Positions 1 through 9,338 of a DNA stretch of 64,000 bases are shown in pieces. The notes under the pieces are model-generated. The model made no database searches. It was not told the origin of the DNA and worked only from the letters and a program-made list of their open reading frames with translations. Made by a program: the position numbers and the translations under genes. Numbering within the stretch: position 1 is the first letter of the stretch; each line of letters opens with the position of its first letter. The DNA is from Anaerolineaceae bacterium (GTDB lineage: Bacteria > Chloroflexota > Anaerolineae > Anaerolineales > Anaerolineaceae): NCBI GenBank assembly GCA_016841365.1, contig JAENZI010000008.1:93192-157191 (forward strand), written 5' to 3'.

Positions 1-1
1 C

Positions 2-916
2 TATGGCAAATTCGCGATCAGCCCGCTTGAACGAGGCTTTGGAACCACGATCGGCAACGCATTACGCCGTGTGCTTTTATCCTCGCTGCAAGGTGCTGCA
101 ATTACATCCATCCGAATCACGGATGTCTTGCATGAGTTCAGTGAAATTGAAGGCGTGCGGGAAGATGTGATCCAGGTTGTGCTGCAATTGAAGCAACTGC
201 GAATGATCTTGTTCGATGTAGATGTTGCACACATGCATTTACAGGTCAGCGGCGAAGGTACAGTGACTGCAGCGGACATTATTTGCCCGCCAGAGGTTGA
301 GATTGTTAACCCTGATTTATATCTTTTCACTGTTGACAGCAAAAAGGCTGATCTTGAAATTGATATGACTGTCGAATTGGGCCGCGGTTATTCCCCAGCG
401 AATGAACGAGGCGATAACTTGCCGATCGGCGAACTGCCTGTTGATGCGATTTTCTCACCTGTTCGCAAAGTCAATTGGACGGTTGGGTCGGCTCGTGTGG
501 GTCAGAGCACCGATTATGATCAATTGCTGCTCGAAATTTGGACGGATGGAACGATTTCACCCGAACAAGCTGTGAGCGACTCTTCAAAGATTATGATTGA
601 TCACCTGCGCTACATTGCGGGCATCAGCGAAGAAATGCTTTCGGTTCCGATTGAACAAGCCGAACCTGTGGCAACAGTCAACAGCGAAGCAGCTGAGATG
701 CCTATTGAAAACCTTGACCTGACTGTTCGAGTTTTTAATTCTCTCAAACGCACTGGAATCACCACAGTTGGTGACGTGCTGGAGATTTTGGATAAAGGTG
801 AGGAAGCGATCCTCTCAATTCGGAATTTCGGCGAAAAGAGTTTGGTCGAGTTGAAAGAAAAAATGGCCGAGAAGGGCTTCCTTAAAGAGGAAGAGGAAGA
901 AATAACGGAGAATTAA
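2..916 (+). CDS. rpoA: RNA polymerase alpha subunit, 5'-truncated by window edge
   Basis: The reading frame is open from base 2 and begins inside the N-terminal assembly domain with YGKFAISPLERGFGTTIGN, followed by LRRVLLSSL, the most conserved stretch of bacterial alpha subunits. A GTG at 71 could look like a start but lies inside this motif, so the true start is upstream of the window. The N-terminal domain dimerises and nucleates RNA polymerase assembly. The C-terminal domain (from about base 700, LDLTVRVFNSLKRTGITTVGD) is the helix-hairpin-helix domain that contacts UP elements and activators. The protein ends in a short Glu-rich tail. rplQ follows after 4 nt, the usual order of the alpha operon. 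Confidence 0.97.
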   Translation, partial: YGKFAISPLERGFGTTIGNALRRVLLSSLQGAAITSIRITDVLHEFSEIEGVREDVIQVVLQLKQLRMILFDVDVAHMHLQVSGEGTVTAADIICPPEVEIVNPDLYLFTVDSKKADLEIDMTVELGRGYSPANERGDNLPIGELPVDAIFSPVRKVNWTVGSARVGQSTDYDQLLLEIWTDGTISPEQAVSDSSKIMIDHLRYIAGISEEMLSVPIEQAEPVATVNSEAAEMPIENLDLTVRVFNSLKRTGITTVGDVLEILDKGEEAILSIRNFGEKSLVELKEKMAEKGFLKEEEEEITEN

Positions 917-920
917 AGTT

Positions 921-1304
921 ATGCGACACAAAATGAACAAATCTCGTCTGAACCGCAGCGGCGGTCATCGAAACGCAATGCGTCGGACGATGGTGAAACA
1001 ACTTTTAGAACACGAACGGATTAAGACTACGCTGCCCAAGGCAAAGGCGATCCAACCCCACGCAGAAAAATTGATCACCCTGGCACGAAACAGCCAGGAC
1101 GTGGAAGATGTTGTGAATATGAACGCCCGTCGTAAAGCAACTGCACTGTTGGGCAATGGCAGCCGTCCGTTGGTTCAAAAATTATTTGATGAGATTGGCC
1201 CCCGCTATACCAGCCGCAATGGTGGCTATACCCGGATCTTGAAACTGGGTCCCCGCCGCAGTGATGGCGCAGAGATGGCATTGATCGAATTGGTTGAAGA
1301 GTAG
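921..1304 (+). CDS. rplQ: 50S ribosomal protein L17 (bL17)
   Basis: A 127-residue protein with the bL17 signature: a basic N-terminus (MRHKMNKSRLNRSGGHRNAM), then KQLLEHERIKTTLPKAKAI and a C-terminal GGYTRILKLGPRRSDGAEMA. Length matches the family (about 115-130 residues). It sits near the exit tunnel of the large subunit. It starts 4 nt after the rpoA stop, so the two are co-transcribed and probably translationally coupled; truA follows 13 nt later. Confidence 0.97.
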   Translation: MRHKMNKSRLNRSGGHRNAMRRTMVKQLLEHERIKTTLPKAKAIQPHAEKLITLARNSQDVEDVVNMNARRKATALLGNGSRPLVQKLFDEIGPRYTSRNGGYTRILKLGPRRSDGAEMALIELVEE

Positions 1305-1317
1305 TCCAGCCGGATAA

Positions 1318-2064
1318 ATGCACCGGATGGGCATTGCACATTACAAAGTTATTCTTTCATACAATGGCTCAGCTTTTGCCGGTTTTCAGCGGCAAAATGA
1401 TGAACGAACTGTTCAGGGTGAGTTTGAGAAAAGCCTGAGGAAGATGGGTTGGGATGGGCACAGCATTCTTGCTGCAGGCCGCACAGATGCAGGCGTCCAT
1501 GCCAAGGCACAGGTTGTAAGTTTTCAATTAGAATGGAACCATTCCGTTGAAGATTTGCGAAACGCCCTCAACTATTACTTACCGAACGATATGGCTGTGC
1601 AGCAGGTAGATAAAACCCCTGAGGGTTTTCATCCGAGGTTCGATGCCAAAGCTCGGCACTACGTTTACCACTGCTTTTGCAGTCCTGTGCGAGACCCAAT
1701 CCGGGAAGTGTTTGCCTGGCGGGTTTGGCCTCAGGTGAAGCTGGACAGGATGAATCTGGCAGCGCAAGATTTGCTTGGTTCTCGTGATTTTGCGGCTTTT
1801 GGCAGCCCCACTTCCGAAAGCGGTGTGACGGTCAGAGAAGTGTTCTCTGCAAAGTGGCAGCAGATTGGCGATGAGCTACAGTTCAGCATTATTGCCAACG
1901 CCTTTCTGTATCACATGGTGCGGCGGATCACCTTTACGCTCGTTTCGATAGGGCAGGGCGAATCGCCGGTGAACTTGATTTCTCAAAGTTTGGCGGCTGG
2001 ATCATTAGACCTGACAGGCTTAGCACCGGCTGAAGGTCTTGTATTGGAAGAAATTATTTATTAG
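1318..2064 (+). CDS. truA: tRNA pseudouridine(38-40) synthase TruA
   Basis: A 248-residue protein with the TruA catalytic motif AAGRTDAGVHAKAQV. The catalytic aspartate is at about residue 57 (GRTDAGVHA). Other family marks are FAGFQRQ near the N-terminus and FLYHMVRRI near residue 200. The enzyme isomerises uridines in the anticodon arm of tRNAs. The start is ambiguous: ATG at 1318, or ATG three codons later (MGIAHYK), which fits other TruA N-termini slightly better. The gene lies between rplQ and rplM, a common arrangement in Gram-positive-type genomes, and is presumably read from the same transcript. Confidence 0.95.
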   Translation: MHRMGIAHYKVILSYNGSAFAGFQRQNDERTVQGEFEKSLRKMGWDGHSILAAGRTDAGVHAKAQVVSFQLEWNHSVEDLRNALNYYLPNDMAVQQVDKTPEGFHPRFDAKARHYVYHCFCSPVRDPIREVFAWRVWPQVKLDRMNLAAQDLLGSRDFAAFGSPTSESGVTVREVFSAKWQQIGDELQFSIIANAFLYHMVRRITFTLVSIGQGESPVNLISQSLAAGSLDLTGLAPAEGLVLEEIIY

Positions 2065-2138
2065 CAATAATCAATAAGGATGTCTGTGTTCAGGCAAACG
2101 CCTGGCATTGAGATCGTTGAATGATGGAGAGTTTGACA

Positions 2139-2573
2139 GTGAGAAAAACATATGTACCAAAAGGACAGGTAGAACGAGAATGGCTCCTGGTGGATGCTGA
2201 AGGGCAAAACCTGGGTCGTTTATCGACGGAGATCGCTCAGTTGTTGCTGGGTAAACACAAGCCAAATTACACCCCCGGTGTGATGACTGGCGCGAATGTG
2301 ATTGTGATCAACGCCGAGAAAGTGGCTTTTCATCCCTCGCGCTTAGAAAGCAAGATTTATTATCGTCATTCTAATTATCCCGGTGGGTTGAAGTCTGTAA
2401 ATTTGAAACGCCAATTGGAGACTTTCCCGGAGCGCGTGATCGAATCAGCAGTTAAAGGCATGCTTCCGCATAACAAGTTGGGACGCCGCATATTTAAGAA
2501 CCTGCATGTTTATGCCGGTAGTGAGCACCCACACGAGGCGCAGAATCCTGAAATTGTAGGACAAGAGGAGTAG
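2139..2573 (+). CDS. rplM: 50S ribosomal protein L13 (uL13)
   Basis: uL13 family: [23 protein letters not shown], then [19 protein letters not shown] and [11 protein letters not shown] place the start at GTG 2139 because GGAGAG (2126-2131) lies 7 nt upstream and the protein then begins like other L13 proteins (MKTYVPK...). ATG codons at 2121 and 2124 are in frame but would put the ribosome-binding site inside the gene and add six unconserved residues. Directly followed by rpsI (10-nt gap), the near-universal rplM-rpsI pair. Confidence 0.95.
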   Translation: MRKTYVPKGQVEREWLLVDAEGQNLGRLSTEIAQLLLGKHKPNYTPGVMTGANVIVINAEKVAFHPSRLESKIYYRHSNYPGGLKSVNLKRQLETFPERVIESAVKGMLPHNKLGRRIFKNLHVYAGSEHPHEAQNPEIVGQEE

Positions 2574-2583
2574 TTAATCACTC

Positions 2584-2979
2584 ATGGATAAAAAATATTT
2601 TGAAGGTATTGGACGCCGTAAACAAAGTTCAGCCCGAGTACGCATTATGGAAGGCTCAGGCAACCTGGTTGTAAATGAAAAAGCTATTGAAGCTTACTTC
2701 ACTCGCCTGGGCGATGTTGCTGAGATCGTAAAAGCGTTTGAGATTGCAAACCAATCTCAGAACAAATATGATATGACAGTCGTCGTCAATGGCGGTGGTG
2801 TCACTGGGCAACGGGATGCGGTAAAGCTTGGTCTGGCACGCGCATTGGTTGAGATGGATGAAGAGTTGCGTCCGCCACTGCGTCACAGTGGTTACCTGAC
2901 GCGCGACCCGCGTGTTAAGGAACGCAAGAAGCCAGGTCTCAAACGAGCCCGCAAGGCGCCGACCTACACCAAACGTTAA
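2584..2979 (+). CDS. rpsI: 30S ribosomal protein S9 (uS9)
   Basis: A 131-residue uS9 protein. It has GIGRRKQSSARVRI at the N-terminus, GGGVTGQRDAVKLGLARAL in the middle, and the basic tail KKPGLKRARKAPTYTKR whose last Lys-Arg contacts P-site tRNA. The last gene of the ribosomal cluster; a hairpin follows about 90 nt downstream. Confidence 0.97.
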   Translation: MDKKYFEGIGRRKQSSARVRIMEGSGNLVVNEKAIEAYFTRLGDVAEIVKAFEIANQSQNKYDMTVVVNGGGVTGQRDAVKLGLARALVEMDEELRPPLRHSGYLTRDPRVKERKKPGLKRARKAPTYTKR

Positions 2980-3068
2980 TCATTACATCCAGCAGCGTTC
3001 TGGATGCCAGGCAGTTCCTTTTGTGAGGCCATGCCTTTAAACACGATTACTTAATATTGTTATACTCA

Positions 3069-3099
3069 ATAGAGACGTTATTATGACGTCTCTATTTGT
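3069..3099 (+). terminator. Hairpin downstream of rpsI, probable terminator
   Basis: A perfect 10-bp stem, ATAGAGACGT (3069-3078) with ACGTCTCTAT (3086-3095), and a 7-nt loop, followed by a short T-rich run. It separates the ribosomal operon from the mazG-murJ pair. The T-tract is weak, so termination may be partial. Confidence 0.55.
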
Positions 3100-3125
3100 T
3101 AATTACACGGTTCAGAAAGGTAAGC

Positions 3126-4613
3126 ATGTCAGCAAACCGATCAGATGAAGTCAAGGGCGGTATCACGTTGATGGGTTTAGGGCCTGGCGACCCAGCTTCA
3201 TTGACTCAGCAGGCGTTGGATTGGCTGAAACAGATCGACCAGCTTTATGTTAGGACCAGCCACCATCCGACGCTCTCTGGTTTGCCCGGGCATCTTACAG
3301 TTACCAGTTTTGATGAACTGTATGAGCAATTTGACGATTTTGAGGATGTTTACAGCGCAATAATTGAGCGTGTGTTGACGGTGGGTCAGCAGCCTGAAGG
3401 GGTGACTTATGCTGTCCCGGGGCATCCCTTTGTGGCGGAAGCAACCTGCCCAGTGATCGCCAAAAGGGCTGGAGAACTCGGCTTGCCGGTGAAGGTGATT
3501 CACGGTTTGAGCTTTCTTGAGCCAAGTTTCAGCGCATTGGGGATGGACCCTTTCCCTCAAATTGTTTTGATCGATGCCCTGCAGTTAAGTATGAACCATA
3601 CGCCGGGTTACTCACCATCATCACCGGCATTGATCGCCCAGATATATTCCCGCTCAGTCGCATCGGACGTGAAATTGACATTGATGGCAGCTTATCCTGA
3701 TGAGCATCCTGTCAAATTAGTGCATGCTGCCGGGACGCCAGATGAGCTGGTTGAACCGCTGCCGCTGCATGACATAGACCACAGCGACCACCTGGGATTG
3801 CTGAGCTCGCTGTTTGTCCCACCCCTTTCAGCGCAGGCTTCCTTTGAAGCTTTTCAGGAAGTGATCGCCCGTCTGCGTGCGCCTGATGGCTGCCCCTGGG
3901 ATCGAGAGCAGACTCATCTCAGCTTGCGCCCCTTCTTGTTGGAAGAAACCTACGAAACCCTGGATGCGCTCGACCGCGGGGACATGGTTGATTTGGAAGA
4001 AGAACTGGGCGACCTGATGCTGCAAATTTTGCTGCATGCGCAGATTGCGACGGAAGACGGCGATTTCAATATTCATCATGTGTTGGATGGGATTGCGACT
4101 AAACTGATCCGAAGGCATCCGCATGTTTTTTCGGAAGTCGAGGTGGATGGTGTTTTAGGCGTGATCCGCAATTGGGAAGCCATCAAGGCTGAAGAACGTG
4201 AGGAGAATGGCCCTTCGGGTAAGAAGGGACTTCTGGATGGTGTTCCAGCCGGATTGCCAGCGCTCTCCAAGGCGCAGGAAGTGATTGACCGGGTGGGGCG
4301 GGTAAACTTTACGGGCTTGAAGGAAAAGGGCGATCAACAAATCATCATCGATTTACTAAATTCGTATGCAAATGCGGACCAGGATGAAAAAGCGAGGCTG
4401 TTAGGTGAATTGCTGTTGGGATTAAGCGTGCTTGCGCATCAGGATGGCGTTGATGCTGAAAGTGCCTTGCGTGAACGATTGGCAAAATTTCTAGCGCGTT
4501 TTAGCCGGATGGAATCAGCGGCACGAGAATCTGGGAAGTCGTTATTGGATATGAGTGAGTCTGAACAAAGCCGATTATGGGCAGACACCATTAATTTAGA
4601 TGGCGGTGATTGA
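3126..4613 (+). CDS. mazG: MazG nucleotide pyrophosphohydrolase fused to an N-terminal tetrapyrrole-methylase-like domain (YabN type)
   Basis: About 495 residues in two domains. The first 240 or so resemble the SAM-dependent tetrapyrrole (corrin/porphyrin) methylase fold, starting GGITLMGLGPGDPASLT, with VPGHPFVAEATCPV further on. The second is MazG: CPWDREQTHLSLRPFLLEE, with the metal-binding EExxE...ExxD pattern (EETYE and EELGD). MazG hydrolyses NTPs to NMP and pyrophosphate. The same fusion occurs in Bacillus YabN; the role of the methylase part there is not known. I chose ATG 3126, which has AAAGG upstream; a TTG at 3096 in the same frame overlaps the upstream hairpin. The stop overlaps the murJ start (TGATG), so the two are coupled. 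Confidence 0.9.
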   Translation: MSANRSDEVKGGITLMGLGPGDPASLTQQALDWLKQIDQLYVRTSHHPTLSGLPGHLTVTSFDELYEQFDDFEDVYSAIIERVLTVGQQPEGVTYAVPGHPFVAEATCPVIAKRAGELGLPVKVIHGLSFLEPSFSALGMDPFPQIVLIDALQLSMNHTPGYSPSSPALIAQIYSRSVASDVKLTLMAAYPDEHPVKLVHAAGTPDELVEPLPLHDIDHSDHLGLLSSLFVPPLSAQASFEAFQEVIARLRAPDGCPWDREQTHLSLRPFLLEETYETLDALDRGDMVDLEEELGDLMLQILLHAQIATEDGDFNIHHVLDGIATKLIRRHPHVFSEVEVDGVLGVIRNWEAIKAEEREENGPSGKKGLLDGVPAGLPALSKAQEVIDRVGRVNFTGLKEKGDQQIIIDLLNSYANADQDEKARLLGELLLGLSVLAHQDGVDAESALRERLAKFLARFSRMESAARESGKSLLDMSESEQSRLWADTINLDGGD

Positions 4614-6205
4614 TGACAGAACCGCTTCACACCCCCCCAACTGCAAATCAGCAGATTGCCCGGGCAGCAGGCACGGTGATGATCGCCTTTATCATCAGCA
4701 ACCTGGTTGGTGTGGTGCGCGGGATGGTCATCACCGGTGCCTTTGGTACATCGGCTGAATTTGACTCTTTCAACGCTGCCAACCGGATCGTAGAAGTTTT
4801 GTTTAACCTGGTGGCTGGCGGCGCGTTGGGGTCTGCTTTCATCCCGGCTTTCACAGGGTTTTTAACCCGTGAAGATCGACCAGGTGCATGGCGGCTTGCT
4901 TCGGGTGTGATCAACCTGGTGCTGCTGGCGCTAGTCATCATCAGCGCGTTGTCCTTCATATTCGCTCCGCAGATTGTACGGGACGGTTTGTTTGTGCTGG
5001 TACCCGGTTCTGACCCGGTGCAGGAAGCCTTAACGATCAGGCTTTTTAGGATCATGCTGCCTTCAGTGATTGTGTTTGGGTTAAGCGGATTGGTGATGGG
5101 GATTTTGAACGCCCACCAGGTCTTTTTGATCCCCGCAATTGCACCGGCAATGTACTCATTAGGGATGATTTTAGGAACGCTGCTGCTGCCCGAAAGTTGG
5201 GGTATTGAGCGGCTGGCAATCGGTGTGCTGTTGGGGGCGGTTTTGCATTTGCTGGTTCAGCTGCCGCGTTTGCTGCGCTTGCATGAACGAGCCTATCATT
5301 TTTACTTGGGTTTGAGAGATAAAGCCGTTTTACAGGTGTTCCGCCTGATGGGGCCGCGCCTGCTCGGTGTTGCTGTGGTGCAGTTGAACTTCATTGTGAA
5401 CACCATCATTGCCCTGGGGCAGCCTGAGGGAAGTGTAACAGCGATCACCCTGGCATTTAGCTTAATGTTAATGCCTCAAATGGCTGTGGCGCAATCAGCG
5501 GCAATTGCATCTTTGCCCACATTTTCTGCCCAGGTGGCATTGGGCAGGCTTGATGAAATGCGCCGTTCGCTCGCTTCTACCCTACGGGCGGTCTTGATCC
5601 TGGCAATCCCTGCCTCTGTGGGTCTGATCCTGCTGCGTAATCCCCTGGTGGCGTTGTTATATCAACGGGGCGAGTTCACAGCCCAATCAACTGAGCTGGT
5701 GGCATGGGCGTTGTTATGGTACGCTGCTGGTCTGGTGGGTCATGCTTTAGTGGAGATCCTCAGTCGAGCATTTTACGCGTTACATGACACACGCACGCCG
5801 GTGTTTGTCGGCGTGGGGGCAATGGGCTTAAATATTGGTTTGAGCTTATTGTTGTCATCGTGGTTTGTTTCGCTTGGCTGGATGCCGCATGGCGGGTTGG
5901 CGCTGGCAAATTCGCTGGCTACGGCATTGGAGAGCGTTTTACTGATCATTCTATTGCGGAAAAAGCTGAATGGTTTGGAGGGCGGCATGATCTGGCGCGG
6001 GGTTGGTATATCGATTTTGGGTACATCCCTGATGGGGGCAATCGTGCTGGGGTGGCTGCATTATTTTGGTGATGGCTCACGCTTGGTGGCGGTTTTTGGC
6101 GCATCGGGTCTTGGCTTAATTGCATATATTGGTCTATTGTGGGCGTTAAAGATTCCAGAATTAAGGGGGATGGTTCGCACACTCATCAGTAAGGTGCGCA
6201 AGTAA
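4613..6205 (+). CDS. murJ: Probable lipid II flippase MurJ
   Basis: About 530 residues with roughly 14 hydrophobic segments and MurJ/MviN-family landmarks: SNLVGVVRGMVI in TM1, FNAANRIVEVLFNLVAGGALGSAFIPAF, and ALVEILSRAFYALHDTRTPV. The protein flips the peptidoglycan precursor lipid II across the cytoplasmic membrane and belongs to the MOP superfamily. The ATG at 4613 overlaps the mazG stop; a TTG one codon earlier is in frame but unnecessary. The tail is short, without the extra C-terminal helices seen in some homologues. Confidence 0.9.
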   Translation: MTEPLHTPPTANQQIARAAGTVMIAFIISNLVGVVRGMVITGAFGTSAEFDSFNAANRIVEVLFNLVAGGALGSAFIPAFTGFLTREDRPGAWRLASGVINLVLLALVIISALSFIFAPQIVRDGLFVLVPGSDPVQEALTIRLFRIMLPSVIVFGLSGLVMGILNAHQVFLIPAIAPAMYSLGMILGTLLLPESWGIERLAIGVLLGAVLHLLVQLPRLLRLHERAYHFYLGLRDKAVLQVFRLMGPRLLGVAVVQLNFIVNTIIALGQPEGSVTAITLAFSLMLMPQMAVAQSAAIASLPTFSAQVALGRLDEMRRSLASTLRAVLILAIPASVGLILLRNPLVALLYQRGEFTAQSTELVAWALLWYAAGLVGHALVEILSRAFYALHDTRTPVFVGVGAMGLNIGLSLLLSSWFVSLGWMPHGGLALANSLATALESVLLIILLRKKLNGLEGGMIWRGVGISILGTSLMGAIVLGWLHYFGDGSRLVAVFGASGLGLIAYIGLLWALKIPELRGMVRTLISKVRK

Positions 6206-6406
6206 CACTTATTTTGCATTTTTAAGATTTCAAGAAAAATAGCGCTATTACATTAATCATTATCAGGACTATAATTGTTAGGTGCCTCTGGCAAAAGCCA
6301 ATTAATTATTGGTATCAATCTCATCTTCCGAAAACCTCATCTTTATTGTATGCATCAACCTGGTTGATCGCGGGAAAAGATATCCTATTAAGAATTCTGG
6401 TTAACG

Positions 6407-8629
6407 ATGGCTAAACGTAAGTTGAAACGACAATTAAATTTGTTGCATGTGATCATGTTGGGTACAGCCGGCACGATCGCTGCGGAAATCTTTGTGCTCA
6501 CAGGGCATGCTGCGGGTATCGCCGGGCCGGATGCGGTTTTGGCGATCATCATCGGCGGTGTGCTTTCCTTGAGTATCGCCCTCAATTACTGTGAGCTTGC
6601 CACAACCTATCCAGTCACGGGTGGGGCAATGACCTATGTCAAAGAGGGTTTTGGGAACAACATCCTGATGTTCCTGGTCGGCTCGTTGGATGGCCTTTCC
6701 AGCACATTCTACGCTGCGCTTTCGGCGGTCGGTTTTGCCTACTCCCTTCAAGTATTCTTTCCATTCATGCCCATTATTCCAGTGGCGTTGGCCGTGCTTT
6801 TCGTCGTAGGTGCGCTTCATGTCCGCGGAATTTCTCAGGTTGGCAACCTGCAGATTGTTTTAGGGGCATTTCTGCTGATCGTTTTTGGATTGTATGTTTT
6901 TTTAGGGTTGACGCGACCTGAGGGATTTAATCGGGAGGTGTTTGTCTCAGGGCGGATTTTGTTTGAAAATAAATCGATGTGGGCAAACATTGGGCGAATG
7001 TTAACCACAATTGCATTGATCTACAATGCCTATGTGGGGTTTGAAGTAATCGCAGATGATGCTGAGGAGATACAAAAACCTCGTAAGAATATTCCCATCG
7101 GAATCCTGGTCAGCTTGGGTTTGACAACTTTGATCTATACGCTTGTTTCCCTGGTTACGATTGGCGTGATCCCATACACGGCTTTGGCGGGGTCTGAAAC
7201 GGCTTTGACCGATGCTGCCAGTGTCTTCTGGCCTCGTCTGGGAGTCCCGCTGATGGCTGCCGCAGGTATTGTCGCAACACTGACCTCAGTGAATTCTGCC
7301 ATGCTTTCTGCAACACGCGAGACATTTACCCTCAGCCGAGACCAAGTCTGGCCGCGCAGTTTTGCGCGTTTGAGCCGGTGGCGGACGCCCTATGTTTCGA
7401 TTTTGTTTGTTGTGGTGATCAGCGGCTTGATCACGATCATTGGATTGGTCGATTTTCTATCTTTTATATCCTCTGCCGGTTATATGTTCGTGTTATTCTG
7501 GGCATCACTGGCAATGGTCAGACTGCGGAATAAATATCCAAATCTTGAGCGGCCTTTTAAAGTGCCCTTTTTCCCGCTGACTGCTTATTTGGCGGCGGGC
7601 AGCGGTCTATTGATTGTTATTTTTGCTAATCCCCAAGCGCTGTTGTTTTTGGGCGGCGTGATTTTGGTTTTATCTGTCACGTATATAATTTCTACGCATT
7701 TCAAACGTAAAGCGCTTGTTAAGACGCAGCTTGAGGAGGCAATTGGCGGAGGGCGCTTGCTTTTAGCAGCAATTAACCCTAAAACAGCAGTAGGGTTGGT
7801 GGAATTAGCCTCACGGTTAGCGGAACATCAGGAAGATACCAGCATCAGTCTGCTTTCGGTGATCAAAGTGCCCGCTATACCCTCTGAAAAGGAAGTCCTG
7901 AACTTAATTCAAAAAAGCAAGAGTGATCGCAATAAGCTTTTGGAAATCACTGCACCAATTGCACTTAAAAGAAACGTTGCAATCTCGACAAAGACTAAAG
8001 TGGCAAAGAACGTCGAATCAGCCATTTATCAAGAACTGCGTTCGCCAAACCCGGTGCAATTATTAATGCTGGGTTGGCCGAGCTTAGATACGAAGTTAAA
8101 GATCCCGCATAACATTGTCAAAGAGGTAATGGTTAATGCTCGGAAAGATGTGGTTGTCTTTCGCAATCGCGGCATCAATGGGTTAAATAAGATATTCCTG
8201 CCAATAACAGGCGGTCCGAATACGCCTTTGATTTTGCGTCTGGCGAATGCTTTAGCCTACCAGCCAGATGTGCATGTCACTGCGCTGCATCTGATGCCTG
8301 AGGATCTTGATTCGGAGCAGAAGGAAGACACAAGTTTGTTGATCCAGGAGATCATTGAAGAAAATCTTGGCGGGATGCCGCCCTGGATGGAATTGAAGGT
8401 TAGAACTGCGCCATCTGCAAGCCAGGGGATATATAAGGAAGTGAAAGAAAACCGTTATGATTTGATGATCCTGGGAGCCGGTAGTGAAGTTTTTTCACAC
8501 CATTACCTTTTCGGCGCTCTGGCGGATATTTTAATCGAGGAGGTGGAATGTTCCATGTTGATTGTCCGCCGCTTCCAGCCTGAGGCCGCTATCTGGCTGC
8601 AAAAACGCATCCGCCGGCTGGAAGTGTAA
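6407..8629 (+). CDS. APC-family amino acid permease with C-terminal universal-stress-protein-like region
   Basis: A 740-residue protein. The first 440 or so residues are a polytopic APC-superfamily transporter (about 12 hydrophobic segments; TAGTIAAEIFVLTGHAAGIAGPDAV in TM1, NAYVGFEVIADDAEEIQKPRKNIPIGI around TM6). The last 300 or so are soluble and cytoplasmic and look like two tandem Usp-type alpha/beta domains (RLLLAAINPKTAVGLVELASRLAE; later YDLMILGAGSEVF and ECSMLIVRRF, the usual end of a Usp domain). Transport of amino acids or a related cation is inferred from the family. The Usp part probably binds nucleotide and gates transport, but no ATP-binding glycine motif is fully clear. The 200-bp upstream gap shows no convincing promoter. 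Confidence 0.82.
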   Translation: MAKRKLKRQLNLLHVIMLGTAGTIAAEIFVLTGHAAGIAGPDAVLAIIIGGVLSLSIALNYCELATTYPVTGGAMTYVKEGFGNNILMFLVGSLDGLSSTFYAALSAVGFAYSLQVFFPFMPIIPVALAVLFVVGALHVRGISQVGNLQIVLGAFLLIVFGLYVFLGLTRPEGFNREVFVSGRILFENKSMWANIGRMLTTIALIYNAYVGFEVIADDAEEIQKPRKNIPIGILVSLGLTTLIYTLVSLVTIGVIPYTALAGSETALTDAASVFWPRLGVPLMAAAGIVATLTSVNSAMLSATRETFTLSRDQVWPRSFARLSRWRTPYVSILFVVVISGLITIIGLVDFLSFISSAGYMFVLFWASLAMVRLRNKYPNLERPFKVPFFPLTAYLAAGSGLLIVIFANPQALLFLGGVILVLSVTYIISTHFKRKALVKTQLEEAIGGGRLLLAAINPKTAVGLVELASRLAEHQEDTSISLLSVIKVPAIPSEKEVLNLIQKSKSDRNKLLEITAPIALKRNVAISTKTKVAKNVESAIYQELRSPNPVQLLMLGWPSLDTKLKIPHNIVKEVMVNARKDVVVFRNRGINGLNKIFLPITGGPNTPLILRLANALAYQPDVHVTALHLMPEDLDSEQKEDTSLLIQEIIEENLGGMPPWMELKVRTAPSASQGIYKEVKENRYDLMILGAGSEVFSHHYLFGALADILIEEVECSMLIVRRFQPEAAIWLQKRIRRLEV

Positions 8630-8647
8630 GGTATTGCCTGGCAATCC

Positions 8648-8676
8648 TTGACAATTAGTCACGAATACTGTAATAT
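8648..8676 (+). promoter_or_regulatory. Consensus sigma70-type promoter of the abiE operon
   Basis: TTGACA (8648-8653), a 17-nt spacer, then TAATAT (8671-8676). The -35 box is a perfect match and the spacing is ideal. The predicted transcription start, about 8683, falls inside the palindrome that follows. Confidence 0.85.
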
Positions 8677-8678
8677 AC

Positions 8679-8712
8679 TTCCTTAAGTAAATAAATTTAT
8701 TTACTTAAGGAA
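8679..8712. promoter_or_regulatory. 34-bp perfect palindrome, probable AbiEi operator
   Basis: The sequence is a perfect inverted repeat with no spacer; the left half reads TTCCTTAAGTAAATAAA. It begins 2 bp after the -10 box, so a bound repressor would block RNA polymerase. The right arm also contains AAGGAA (8707-8712), 8 nt before the abiEi ATG, which is the only Shine-Dalgarno candidate. AbiEi antitoxins of type IV systems are known to bind inverted repeats in their own promoter; that this palindrome is the site is inference. Confidence 0.75.
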
Positions 8713-8720
8713 ATTAAAAT

Positions 8721-9338
8721 ATGAAATTTAGAGAATTTCGCGCAAAAATCAAAGATCAATTGTTCTTCAACTTAAATGATGTGCGTAAGTTGGATGAAAA
8801 TTTTCATCGATCTCAATTAACTTTCTGGTTAGAAAAGGGGTATATCAGATCGTTAGCTGGAGAGTATTATTTTCTGGCGGATCGGGCTGTGTCGGAAGAA
8901 GACTTGTTTAATGCTGCATACAGTATTTATAAGCCTTCTTATGTCAGTCTGGAATCTGCCTTGGCTTATTATCAAATAATTCCAGAAACCGTATTAGGTG
9001 TAACAAGTGTCAGTTCACGCAAGACAAAACTATTTGAGAGCCTTTGGGGGAAGTTTAGCTATAGAAGTATCAAACCTATGTATATGTTCGGTTATAAGGT
9101 TGTGGAATACGATGGCTCTCACAAGTATCTGATGGCGAGTTTAGAAAAAGCAATCTTGGATTATCTTTATTTAAATCCTCAGGTTTCCAGTGTAGAGGAT
9201 TTCGAAGGGCTGCGTTGGAATAAATCGGAACTAAGGTTATTGGAGAAAAATAAACTATTTGAGAATTACCTTGGGATATTTAGCAAACATTCTCTCGTTG
9301 CTCGCGTGTCTACCTTAAGGAGGTATTTGGATGCTTGA
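8721..9338 (+). CDS. abiEi: AbiEi-family antitoxin / autorepressor (type IV toxin-antitoxin)
   Basis: A 205-residue protein. The N-terminal 50-60 residues look like a winged helix-turn-helix (FNLNDVRKLDENFHRSQL, then FWLEKGYIRSLAGEYYFL). The rest matches the AbiEi C-terminal layout (YVSLESALAYYQIIPE, later SLEKAILDYLYLNP). In AbiE systems this protein represses the operon and counteracts the toxin without binding it directly. The gene is visibly more AT-rich than its neighbours, which suggests horizontal acquisition. The partner toxin gene overlaps its 3' end by 8 nt. Confidence 0.85.
   Translation: MKFREFRAKIKDQLFFNLNDVRKLDENFHRSQLTFWLEKGYIRSLAGEYYFLADRAVSEEDLFNAAYSIYKPSYVSLESALAYYQIIPETVLGVTSVSSRKTKLFESLWGKFSYRSIKPMYMFGYKVVEYDGSHKYLMASLEKAILDYLYLNPQVSSVEDFEGLRWNKSELRLLEKNKLFENYLGIFSKHSLVARVSTLRRYLDA

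Noticed and set aside
3096..3125. TTG start for the MazG protein
   Set aside because: It overlaps the preceding hairpin, and the ATG at 3126 has a proper ribosome-binding site.
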